From assembly GCF_005144585.1 (NCBI RefSeq), contig NZ_SSMQ01000034.1:1-64000 (forward strand): a stretch of DNA of 64,000 nt, written 5' to 3'. Positions within the stretch are counted from its first letter, which is position 1. Every line of letters starts with the position of its first letter. A model generated the notes under the pieces. It ran no database searches. It was not told where the DNA came from and saw nothing but the letters and a program-made list of their open reading frames with translations. Of the stretch, positions 52,567 to 60,919 are shown in pieces. The position numbers and the translations under genes are program-made. The DNA is from Polyangium fumosum. Its GTDB lineage: Bacteria; Myxococcota_A; Polyangia; Polyangiales; Polyangiaceae.

Positions 52567-52779
52567 GGATCCTCCTCGTCGTGGACGGCGGCTAACAGAT
52601 AGATCTGCGGCTCGTCAAGGAAGATCGGCACACACTTCGTGCGCAGCGTGCTGTCGCAGTGTTTCCCCGTGGTTATGCTGATCTGGTCTGCCGCTAACAA
52701 ACCACTTACGACGCGCACGGGGAGCGTGTAGAATGGTGGCTCACGTATGTAGAGGGTTTGGCGGACGAGGGGCGAAGGC

Positions 52780-53493
52780 GTGGCGGAGCTCAAGTACATC
52801 AGTCCTTTTGTGTCGGGCGACGGATGGCTGAAGGTCAAGAACGCCTCGGGCACCGAAGTATCGGTCCCCGCCGGGCTTCAGGTGCGGGTCGACGGCAAGA
52901 AGGATGGTCGAACGAACTTCACCTTCATGGAGGGCTCGGTCCCCAGCCTGGGGATTGCAGAGGGCAGGAAGGGAAGCGTCTGGACAATCGACCCGGATTC
53001 GAGGTGGCCGACGCTCTGGGACAACCCCTGGGATCGACGCGATGAGGAGGGGCTCATCTTCGTCGACTTCGTCGACGGCGACCGTGTCACGGATGTGTTC
53101 GACATGCTCCAGGGCAAGCTTTGGATCGGGGCGCGCTCGGGCCCCGGCTCGCGAGGTCCCTACTCCGTTCGTATGGAGGTCGACGATGTCCCTGGCGGGT
53201 TGAAGCCTGGCGAGGAGCGCTGGAGCGCGCTGGGGATCCCGAACTGGCCTATCGACAAGGCGCGGGGGTATGCGGACCGCGCGGCGATGCACCTGGTCTG
53301 GTTCCCCATTTATACCGGCACGAAGAACATCGCATTGTTGAACAACGAAGCACGATACCTTCATTGTGGGCTCCGGTCGGCGGGATGTCTCTCCGTCGAT
53401 CCGGATGTCTGGGATACGATCTACGCATATCTGATTCTTCGACGCAAAGGCACGAGGCGGGTGGGCGGTGTCCACATTCGATACAAGAAATGA
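52780..53493 (+). CDS. Candidate peptidoglycan-acting T6SS cargo (SAGC motif)
   Basis: 237 aa from GTG 52780 (GAAGGC directly upstream). The N-terminal ~70 residues form an SH3b-like strand set (WLKVKNASGTEVSVPAGLQV). The C-terminal half includes SRGPYSVRMEVDDVPGG, NIALLNNEARYLHCGLRSAG, then CLSVDPDVWDTIYAYLILRR. The string H...SAGCLSV resembles the SxGC catalytic motif of L,D-transpeptidase (YkuD-like) enzymes, including known type VI effectors, though the His-to-Cys spacing is not canonical. It lies 7 nt upstream of vgrG on the same strand, the usual place for cargo. No immunity-like gene is adjacent. Function is inference. Confidence 0.72.
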   Translation: MAELKYISPFVSGDGWLKVKNASGTEVSVPAGLQVRVDGKKDGRTNFTFMEGSVPSLGIAEGRKGSVWTIDPDSRWPTLWDNPWDRRDEEGLIFVDFVDGDRVTDVFDMLQGKLWIGARSGPGSRGPYSVRMEVDDVPGGLKPGEERWSALGIPNWPIDKARGYADRAAMHLVWFPIYTGTKNIALLNNEARYLHCGLRSAGCLSVDPDVWDTIYAYLILRRKGTRRVGGVHIRYKK

Positions 53494-53500
53494 GTATCCG

Positions 53501-55729
53501 ATGAAGAATTTCTCCCTCGAGATCGCCTCGGGCGACGCGCTCGACGTACGACACTTCTCCGTGAACGAGCGGCTCTCCTCGTTGTTCCAGGTGAGCCTCG
53601 TCGCCGTCTCGGAGAACCCGAGCATCGACTTCGACGCCGTGGTGGGCCAGCCCGCGCGTTTCGCGATGCAGGCGGGGCTGCACCCGCGGTTCTGGTCGGG
53701 CCTTTGCAATCATTTCGAGCTCCTGCGCTCGGAGCCGACGGGCCTCTCGACGTATCGTTTTTCGATCGTGCCGACGATGTGGCTTTTGACGCAGCGGAAG
53801 AACCACCGGATGTTCCAGCACATCGCGGAGCCGGACATCGTCGTGAAGGTGCTCTCGGAGTGGGGCATCGAGCCGGCGCTGAAGATCGACAAGGGGGCAT
53901 ACAAGAAGCGGAAGTACCGCGTGCAGTATGCCGAGTCGGACTTCGCGTTCGTGAACCGGATGCTGGAGGACGCGGGGATCACCTATCATTTCGCGCAGGA
54001 GGGCGAGGAGACGAAGCTCGTGCTCTCGGACGCGCCGCAATCGAATCCGCGGCGTGATGCGCCGCTCAAGTTCCTGGACGACGTGAGCTTGGTGCAGAAG
54101 GTCGACGTCGAGTTCGTGACGTCGGTGCAGGTGCACCAGCAGGTGCGGCCCGGGAAGTACGCGATACGGGACCACGATTACCGCAAGCCGCCGACGTACA
54201 AGCTGATGTCGACGGCGTCGAAGGGGCTCGCGGTGGAGGAGAAGCTGGAGCGGTTCCAGTACGCGCCGGGTGCGTTCCTGTTCGGCGCGGAGGCGGGGGA
54301 AGCGACGCCGAGCGCGGACGACAAGGGCAAGACGCGGACGGACGAAAAGGAGGCGGCGATCCTGGCGCAGAAGCGGCTGGACGCGAAGCGGGGGAAGGGG
54401 TGGGTGTGTTCGTTCGAGACGAACGCGTACGACCTCGCGCCGGCCGTGGTGATGAGCATGGTGGGGCATCCGCACGCGGCGCTGGGGGACGGGAAGGCGC
54501 TGCTCGTGGTGGATGCGACGCTGAGCGGGACGGCGCAGGGGGAATGGTCGTTGCGGTGCGAGGCGCGCAAGGCGGAGGTGCCGTTCCGGCCGGAGGTATC
54601 GACGCCGAAGCCGAAGGTGAACGGTGTGGAGAGCGCGACGGTGGTGGGACCGGCGGGGGAGGAGATCCACACGGACGAGTTCGGGCGGGTGCGTGTGCAT
54701 TTCCACTGGGATCGCGAGAGCAAGATGGATGACGGGAGCTCGTGCTGGATCCACGTGAGTCAGCCGTGGGGCGGCGCGGGGTATGGCGCGACGAATCTGC
54801 CGAGGATCGGGCAGGAGGTGCTGGTGGATTTCCTGGGGGGAGATCCGGACCGACCGGTGATCGTGGGGCGGGTGTATACGAACTTGCAGAAGACGCCGTA
54901 CAAGCTGCCGGAGAGCAAGACGCAGAGCGGGTGGAAGAGCAATTCGACGGGTGGGGGCGGCGGGTACAATGAGGTGATGTTCGAGGATGCGGTGGGGAAG
55001 GAGCTTCTCCGGATGCAGGCGGAGAAGGATTTGAAGAAGTTGGTGAAAAATGATGAGAGTGTGACGATTGGGAGGGATCGGGCGAAACAGGTCGGGCACG
55101 ACGATGCGCTGACGGTGGGGAATGATCGGACGCGTCAGGTGGTGCATGATGAGACGGTGCAGATTGGGAATGATCGGACCAGGATGGTGGGGAACAATGA
55201 GGGTGTGACGGTCGGGAACAATCGGACGAAGGTGGTCGGGCAGAATGAGACGATGACCGTGGGGGTCAATCAGAGTCTGAACGTGGGCGCGGCGCAGAAC
55301 GTGAAGGTGGGGGCCACGCAGACCATCACCGTGGGGGGCGCGCAGGCTGTCACGGTGAAGCTCGCGGCGGCGGAGACGGTGGGGCTCGCGAAAGCGCTGA
55401 CGGTGGGGGCGGGGTACCAGGTGACGGTGGGCGGGGCGATGAATACGACCGTGGGGTTGGTGCAGGCCGAGCAGGTGGGGTTGACAAAGACCGTCACGGT
55501 GGGAGACAAGATCGAATTCACGTGCGGTGCGGCGAAGCTCGTGCTGGAGAAATCAGGGAAGGTGACGCTGGAGGGCACGGAGTTCGTGTTCAACTCTTCC
55601 GGTCCGGTCGGTGTGACAGGCAAGAAAATCACGGTCGACGGCACCGAGCTCGGCCTCAGCGCATCCGGAAAGGCAGAACTCGCGGGCGGTACAGTTCAGA
55701 TTTCTGGCGATCCGATCGATCTCAATTGA
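53501..55729 (+). CDS. vgrG: Type VI secretion spike protein VgrG (TssI)
   Basis: 742 aa. Start ATG 53501 (MKNFSLEIASGDALDVRHFS), with a GTG 11 codons upstream as alternative. The gp27-like part covers about 1-380, the gp5 OB-fold shows GRVRVHFHWDRESKMDDGSS and WIHVSQPWGGAGYGATNLPR, IGQEVLVDFLGGDPDRPVIV, followed by the long gp5 C-terminal beta-prism with repeated VGNxRTxxV/VGxNxTxTV units (about 510-690). The trimer forms the puncturing tip. No extra C-terminal effector domain is seen beyond the short end (GKAELAGGTVQISGDPIDLN), so cargo is attached non-covalently, consistent with the neighbouring adaptor and PAAR-like genes. Confidence 0.95.
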   Translation: MKNFSLEIASGDALDVRHFSVNERLSSLFQVSLVAVSENPSIDFDAVVGQPARFAMQAGLHPRFWSGLCNHFELLRSEPTGLSTYRFSIVPTMWLLTQRKNHRMFQHIAEPDIVVKVLSEWGIEPALKIDKGAYKKRKYRVQYAESDFAFVNRMLEDAGITYHFAQEGEETKLVLSDAPQSNPRRDAPLKFLDDVSLVQKVDVEFVTSVQVHQQVRPGKYAIRDHDYRKPPTYKLMSTASKGLAVEEKLERFQYAPGAFLFGAEAGEATPSADDKGKTRTDEKEAAILAQKRLDAKRGKGWVCSFETNAYDLAPAVVMSMVGHPHAALGDGKALLVVDATLSGTAQGEWSLRCEARKAEVPFRPEVSTPKPKVNGVESATVVGPAGEEIHTDEFGRVRVHFHWDRESKMDDGSSCWIHVSQPWGGAGYGATNLPRIGQEVLVDFLGGDPDRPVIVGRVYTNLQKTPYKLPESKTQSGWKSNSTGGGGGYNEVMFEDAVGKELLRMQAEKDLKKLVKNDESVTIGRDRAKQVGHDDALTVGNDRTRQVVHDETVQIGNDRTRMVGNNEGVTVGNNRTKVVGQNETMTVGVNQSLNVGAAQNVKVGATQTITVGGAQAVTVKLAAAETVGLAKALTVGAGYQVTVGGAMNTTVGLVQAEQVGLTKTVTVGDKIEFTCGAAKLVLEKSGKVTLEGTEFVFNSSGPVGVTGKKITVDGTELGLSASGKAELAGGTVQISGDPIDLN

Positions 55730-55742
55730 CGAGGTTGCGACC

Positions 55743-56816
55743 GTGAAGATCCGGAACCGGACCCCGTTTTCTCCGTATACCTTCCAAACCCTGGATACCG
55801 ACGACGATCCATTCCAGGTCGTCATCGCCAAGGGAACATTCGACATCGTTCCCGACGCTCCCCTCTCGCTCTCTGCGGAGCAGGATCCCATCCGGACCTG
55901 CGATACTTACTGGGACAATCAGAAGCCATCCAGCCTGCGCTGGGAGGACGACCTCGCGCCCTTCAAGCCGTGCACGGACGTCGTGGTCAATGCCACTGCA
56001 TATGCGCCGAGCGGTCGGCCGTCGCCTGAATGGCTCGCAGGCATCACGATCGGCGACCGCGCGAAGCGGGTGCTCGTGACGGGGACACGCGCGTGGGCAT
56101 ATGCTCCGCTCGTCGGCTGGTCCCTCGGCCCCGTGACCCCCGTCACGGAGATGCCTATTCGTTACGAGCACGCCTTCGGGGGTTTTGTCGAACGAGATGG
56201 CATCGTGGAGGTGCACCAACAAAATCCGGTGGGGGTGGGCTTCGTGGACCGACGGAGGCTGCACACCGCGCAAACGATCCCGGCGCCTACGATCTTGTCG
56301 CCCGATGGCCGCGTCCCCGTTCTCGGTGAACCTTATCCTGTGGAGGGCCTCTCCGCGATCGCCAAGCCTTGGCTGCCGCGCCGCGCACGCGCGGGGTCGT
56401 TCGACGACGCGTGGGTGAAGAACCGGCATCCGCGGCTGCCACATGATTTCGGTCACGCGTTCTACAACTGTGCGCATCCCGACCTGATGCACGATGGCTT
56501 CCTCCGCGGTGACGAGGAGATTCGGCTCGAACGACTCCACAGGGCGCACGAGATACTGGTGGTTCGGCTGCCGTCGCTTGTCGTGGCAGTGGCCATCGTC
56601 GACCGCGACGACTACCGGTATGGCTCTCCGGCTCGGCTCGACACGCTCCATATCGACGCAGAGCGTTCGAAAGCCATACTCACATGGCGCGCCGTGCTGC
56701 CGCTCTACAAACACGGAATCCGGTACATCGATATAGCGATGAGAGAGTCGCTCGAAGCGGTGATCGCTCGCGCGACGGGTAGCGGATCGAGTCGAGGAGA
56801 CGCGCGCGATGCCTGA
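55743..56816 (+). CDS. DUF2169 adaptor protein
   Basis: 357 aa from GTG 55743 with GAGG about 8 nt upstream. A single DUF2169 domain: FSPYTFQTLDTDDDPFQVVI, VVNATAYAPSG, MPIRYEHAFGGFVE, QNPVGVGFVDRR, then IRLERLHRAHEILVVRLPSL. Family members chaperone or adapt effectors to VgrG. Starts 14 nt after vgrG and overlaps the next gene by 8 nt, so the three genes are one coupled unit and this is the likely adaptor for the DUF4150 toxin protein. Confidence 0.9.
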   Translation: MKIRNRTPFSPYTFQTLDTDDDPFQVVIAKGTFDIVPDAPLSLSAEQDPIRTCDTYWDNQKPSSLRWEDDLAPFKPCTDVVVNATAYAPSGRPSPEWLAGITIGDRAKRVLVTGTRAWAYAPLVGWSLGPVTPVTEMPIRYEHAFGGFVERDGIVEVHQQNPVGVGFVDRRRLHTAQTIPAPTILSPDGRVPVLGEPYPVEGLSAIAKPWLPRRARAGSFDDAWVKNRHPRLPHDFGHAFYNCAHPDLMHDGFLRGDEEIRLERLHRAHEILVVRLPSLVVAVAIVDRDDYRYGSPARLDTLHIDAERSKAILTWRAVLPLYKHGIRYIDIAMRESLEAVIARATGSGSSRGDARDA

Positions 56817-58326
56817 GCGAGCGGTCAATAAGGACGCGGAAGCAAAGGTGACATGCCTCGCGCCGGACGTGTGCTTGACCCCGATGGGTTCGAGCATGGT
56901 GCCAGTGCCGTATACGATCACCGCCCACTTCAACGTCGCCGAGGGCACGGCTCCCAAGGTCAACTACGGGGGATTGCCTGCATTCACGATGGCGAGCCGC
57001 CTGCCGCGCGTGGAGGGCGACGAGCAGGGGACGGGCGGAGGCATCCTATCGAAGGTGAACCTCGGATATTGTCGCCCCGTCGAGCATAGCGGCACGGTGA
57101 AGGCACACAAGCAGTACGTGGTACGTCAGGGCGACCTGATGTACATGAACTGCAATGGCCCGGACGGTCCGTGGAATACGTTCGGTCGCATCGAGTACAT
57201 CGGCACGGGCTCCGCAGGAGAGGTCTCGCGGGAGACGCTCCACAAAGAGTCGAAGGTCACCGTTGATGAAAAGAACGGCAAGACGGTGGTGGAAGAGCGG
57301 ACAGTCACGCGTGATCCGAAGACGGGCGCCATCACGGAGACGCGACAACGGACGGAAATTGACCCCAAGACAGGAGCCATCCAGACCCATAGCGCATCGG
57401 TGACGACAGACCCGAGCGGAGCTCAAACGTGCAAGACGATGACTGGGAATTTCGACCCTTCGAATCGCAATTTCTCGGTCGAGTCCAGCCTCGTCGATTC
57501 CGGTGTCGGTGAGGCGCCTGCTGCTGACTTCGACATCGCTGACGATGACCCGGCGTTACTCTCGGATCCTGAGTATCAGGCAGCGTTGAAGGAGCAGGCC
57601 GATGCGCAAGCGGAAATCGACGTCATCAACAAGGAACTGATCTGGGAAGGCGCCAAAACGGCCGCAGATGTCGCGGGCCTTGTCGACCCGACGCCGATCT
57701 CCGACACGGTCGCAGCAGGGATGGCGCTGAGTGATGGTGATATCGCAGGAGCGGGCCTAAGTCTGCTCTCATGGATTCCATATCTTGGAGACGCTGTAGC
57801 CAAGCCGATCAAGGGAGCTCGGACCGCTGCAAGGGTCGCCAAGCTGACGCAGCGGCTCGAGAAGCTCAAGGACAAGCTCAAGAAGACACAGGACCTCATC
57901 AAGAAGGCCAAAGACAAGATCGCGGATGCACTGAGAAGAAAAAAAGGGGGAGGCACGCCGGAGGCCCCGAATCCGAAGAAGCCGGAGAATCCGAATGATG
58001 GCGGGAGCGTGCCTACACCGCCCAAAATTCGCTACGGCACGAAAAATCTACCGGCAGATCCCGACGATCTTGTCAAGAAAGGCGGCTGGAAGGAGGTCAC
58101 GCACCCTCAAATGAAGAATAGACGAGAGTTCGAGGACCCAGCTACTGGGAGTAAGGTAGCATTCGACAAAGGGGTACCAGGCAAACCCGGATGGGAGGGT
58201 AAAGATCACTACCATATGTACAACCCGAACAGCACCGGCAAGAAAGATCTTTACCTCGATATCAACGGCAATCCCGTATCCAAGAACAACAATGCGTCAC
58301 ATATTCCTGTAGGAACGGGCCCTTGA
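56809..58326 (+). CDS. DUF4150/PAAR-like protein with C-terminal toxin candidate
   Basis: 505 aa. Residues 1-125 are DUF4150/PAAR-like (CLAPDVCLTPMGSSMVPVPY, SKVNLGYCRPVEHSGTVKAH, VVRQGDLMYMNCNGPDGPWN), which cap the VgrG tip. A charged linker (about 145-265) precedes a pre-toxin-like hydrophobic segment (DPTPISDTVAAGMALSDGDI, AGAGLSLLSWIPYLGDAVAK), typical of polymorphic toxins, and a Lys-rich coiled coil. The last ~85 residues (ATGSKVAFDKGVPGKPGWEG then KDHYHMYNPN) are the toxin candidate, with a DHYH group suggestive of a nuclease. The 3' half is richer in A/T than its neighbours. The next gene is the likely immunity gene. Confidence 0.88.
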   Translation: MPERAVNKDAEAKVTCLAPDVCLTPMGSSMVPVPYTITAHFNVAEGTAPKVNYGGLPAFTMASRLPRVEGDEQGTGGGILSKVNLGYCRPVEHSGTVKAHKQYVVRQGDLMYMNCNGPDGPWNTFGRIEYIGTGSAGEVSRETLHKESKVTVDEKNGKTVVEERTVTRDPKTGAITETRQRTEIDPKTGAIQTHSASVTTDPSGAQTCKTMTGNFDPSNRNFSVESSLVDSGVGEAPAADFDIADDDPALLSDPEYQAALKEQADAQAEIDVINKELIWEGAKTAADVAGLVDPTPISDTVAAGMALSDGDIAGAGLSLLSWIPYLGDAVAKPIKGARTAARVAKLTQRLEKLKDKLKKTQDLIKKAKDKIADALRRKKGGGTPEAPNPKKPENPNDGGSVPTPPKIRYGTKNLPADPDDLVKKGGWKEVTHPQMKNRREFEDPATGSKVAFDKGVPGKPGWEGKDHYHMYNPNSTGKKDLYLDINGNPVSKNNNASHIPVGTGP

Positions 58327-58351
58327 CCCCAGTCGAACGCAGCAAGATGCC

Positions 58352-58765
58352 ATGACGAACCCATCCGATCTCCTCGACCACATCTCGTTGCACGACAGTG
58401 TTGTCAATTCTGTCGTGTGGGACAGTTCGAATGGCGAGCTACGACTTCGGGTCGAGCTCGGCAACTACAATCAAGTCGGTTACGATGCATCCAAGGATCC
58501 GGAAATCATCGAAGGCACACTCGCCTTCTACGGAGTCTCTGATCTTCGATACGAACCAGAGGAAGCATTCACGATTTGGAACCAACAGATCGACGGAGAA
58601 ATCGTGGAGACAACGGCCGAGTCAGATGGGGCGCGCGGAGCGCGACTCAGGATTCTGATCGTCGTGATCGAGTACGGCTCCAATAGGAGCACGCCCTATA
58701 TTTTCGAGTTCACGACAACCGGTGCGGACTGGACCCCCGATCCCTCGCCTGCAGGTGCAGGGTAG
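58352..58765 (+). CDS. Candidate immunity protein
   Basis: 137 aa. Small acidic soluble protein (LLDHISLHDSVVNSVVWDSS, LRLRVELGNYNQVGYDASKD, LRYEPEEAFTIWNQQIDGEI, LRILIVVIEYGSNRSTPYIF). The LHDxxVxxV...L start resembles small immunity-type proteins paired with polymorphic toxins, but no named family is certain. It begins 25 nt after the toxin gene, on the same strand, with similarly reduced GC, which is the usual toxin-immunity arrangement. No strong Shine-Dalgarno; start ATG 58352 is the first in frame. Confidence 0.75.
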   Translation: MTNPSDLLDHISLHDSVVNSVVWDSSNGELRLRVELGNYNQVGYDASKDPEIIEGTLAFYGVSDLRYEPEEAFTIWNQQIDGEIVETTAESDGARGARLRILIVVIEYGSNRSTPYIFEFTTTGADWTPDPSPAGAG

Positions 58766-58791
58766 AGCAGTATCTGCGGTCCGACTACACG

Positions 58792-60741
58792 TCAATCCGC
58801 ACGCATATCCCTTACCGCCCGCATTGATTTCACTGCCAGATTCCCATCCCTCGCCACCTTCCTCGCCCAAACCCTCACGATCGGCATCAACGCCGCCCGC
58901 TGGATCCCCATCGCATCCAGCACCCCCTCCACCCTCCCGCGCTCCATCCCCACCAGGATCCTCGCGTACTCCTCTACCGTGATCACGCCCCGAAACCCTT
59001 CCACTCTCTCCACATAGGCCGCGTCATACGCCCCCCGTAGCGCATTCCTCCCGCGCCCCTGCTCCTCCTCCATCGCCTCGTCCCACCGCGCCACGTTCTT
59101 CTTCCACGCCCGCTCGCTCAACTCGCGCGCCTCCAGCACCGTCGCGCGCTCCACCTTTCCCTCGGCGATTTCCGCTGCGATCGCCGCCGTCTCCTCGATC
59201 GACAGGTCGACGCCCTCCTCCTCGACCTCGACCGGCGCGGCTTCCTTCTCCCCGGCAGAAGCCGTCTCCTTTGCCTCCCCCGCCTTCTCTTCGAGTTTGG
59301 CCTGCACCATCTCCGCTGTCGCCAACGGCCCAATCATCGGCGGCGGCGCTGGCAATGGCCCCGGCGCCTCCTCCCGATCCGCCAGCTCCTCGATCACCGG
59401 CACCGGCGGGCTCATGGGCACGCTTGGCAGAACGAACGGCGCCGCCATCATCGCCGGCCTCCCCATCGGCGGCAACGTCTTCGCCATATCGCCGTCGTCG
59501 TCCTCCGCCACCTCCCTCGCCCCCTCGAACGGAAGCGCCTTCCCTGCCGGCCGCGCCATCGGCGCGAAGACCGTCTCCGACCCATCGCCCGACTCACGCC
59601 CCGCCCACCGCGAAAGCGCCTGCAGAAGCTCCCGCCGCTCCGGCTCCGACAACCTCGACAACCCCGGCACGAACGGCAGCGCCGGCTCCCCCTTCTTTTC
59701 GAGCGGCGCGACCAGCGTCATCGTCGCCCCCCCATCATCCTCCTCGATATCACGATCACGGACCTCCCGCCCCACCTCGACCAGGGGCATCCCCTCCACC
59801 CACACCGCGATCCGCCCCGCCTCCGCCGCGTGCCGCAGCCCGATCCGCCCCCGCCAGACCACGCAGCACACCCCCCGATCCGTATCAATCCACAAAGTAT
59901 CCGCGACGAGCCCCACCTCCTCCCGCTCCCCCGTCGCCCGATCCACCACCGCCCGCGGCCGCAGCCCCGGCAAACTCGTCACCAGCCGCGCATGCTCCGG
60001 ATGCAGGTTCTCCAGCACGATCCGCTCGTTCGCCCGGATCTCCGCCACCTGCTGATCCGGCGGCGCCACCTGAAAAGTTCCGTAATCGAATCCCTCCGGA
60101 AACGGCCGGCCATTCCACCCCGGCCCGAGCCGCCCGAGCCGCGCCGACACGCGCGGCCATTCCGGCGCGATCGGCCCGAAGCACGCCGGGGCGAACGTAT
60201 CCGCGCGCGACGCCACGAACATGCCCGGCGGCTGCAAATTCGGGATTGGCACCATCCCATATCGATCCGGCGCCGCATCGAACCGCATTCCCACCGGATT
60301 GTTCGTCTCCGGCCCCCCCGCCGCCCGCTCCCACCGCAGCGGCACCTTCGTCACCCGCGGCCCTTCGAGGAGCTGCCCGTCCTGCCATCGGACCCCCCGA
60401 TCGCACCACACCTCGATCGACTTATCGAGCTCCCCCACCACGAGCCGCGCCATCCACGACCGCGACGGCTGCTTGCCCGGGGCATACGCATGCCCGACGA
60501 GCACCACGTCCGCCCGCGCTTTGTAGGGCGCTCCGTCGCTCGGAACGCGCACGCTGGACGAAGGCCCCTCGTCCCAGCGCCGCTCCTCCTCGCCCGGCGC
60601 GTCCTGCGCCTCGGCGAGGACCGCTTCCCCAGGAACCAGCCGAAACGTCGCCTTGACAACGACCGTCTGCGCGCACGTCCCCGCGCGCGGCTGCCAGACG
60701 AACCCCAGCGCCCGCAGCGGACACAGCGATAGCACGTCCAT
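58792..60741 (-). CDS. DUF2169 protein with C-terminal extension
   Basis: 649 aa from ATG 60741 (MDVLSLCPLRALGFVWQPRA); an ATG 20 codons upstream is less likely. Residues 1-330 are a DUF2169 domain close to that at 43774 (VKATFRLVPGEAV, VPLRWERAAGGPETNNPVGM, NLQPPGMFVASRADTFAPAC). A Pro/Glu-rich middle (about 380-530) and a helical end (ERVEGFRGVITVEEYARILV, VLDAMGIQRAALMPIVRVWA) follow. Likely another type VI effector adaptor, facing the VgrG cassette convergently. Why one island carries two adaptors is unclear; this one may serve cargo encoded elsewhere. Confidence 0.87.
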   Translation of the reverse strand: MDVLSLCPLRALGFVWQPRAGTCAQTVVVKATFRLVPGEAVLAEAQDAPGEEERRWDEGPSSSVRVPSDGAPYKARADVVLVGHAYAPGKQPSRSWMARLVVGELDKSIEVWCDRGVRWQDGQLLEGPRVTKVPLRWERAAGGPETNNPVGMRFDAAPDRYGMVPIPNLQPPGMFVASRADTFAPACFGPIAPEWPRVSARLGRLGPGWNGRPFPEGFDYGTFQVAPPDQQVAEIRANERIVLENLHPEHARLVTSLPGLRPRAVVDRATGEREEVGLVADTLWIDTDRGVCCVVWRGRIGLRHAAEAGRIAVWVEGMPLVEVGREVRDRDIEEDDGGATMTLVAPLEKKGEPALPFVPGLSRLSEPERRELLQALSRWAGRESGDGSETVFAPMARPAGKALPFEGAREVAEDDDGDMAKTLPPMGRPAMMAAPFVLPSVPMSPPVPVIEELADREEAPGPLPAPPPMIGPLATAEMVQAKLEEKAGEAKETASAGEKEAAPVEVEEEGVDLSIEETAAIAAEIAEGKVERATVLEARELSERAWKKNVARWDEAMEEEQGRGRNALRGAYDAAYVERVEGFRGVITVEEYARILVGMERGRVEGVLDAMGIQRAALMPIVRVWARKVARDGNLAVKSMRAVRDMRAD

Positions 60742-60854
60742 CGGTACGAAGCTTACCAAGCGTCGCCACAAGGCAGAAGGGGCACAACGCGACGACTCCA
60801 AGGAAACCGTGATCGCGGCCCGGACGTGGTCTTCGCTCGACGCGGAACCTTCGC

Positions 60855-60883
60855 TTGACCGATCGGGGCCACCTGGCTAGGTA
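60855..60883 (+). promoter_or_regulatory. Candidate promoter of the gap-pgk-tpiA operon
   Basis: TTGACC (60855-60860), 17 nt, TAGGTA (60878-60883), 36 nt before the gap start codon. Confidence 0.5.
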
Positions 60884-60919
60884 TCGTGCCCGAAACCACA
60901 CCTTTTCCAGGAGTCTCCG

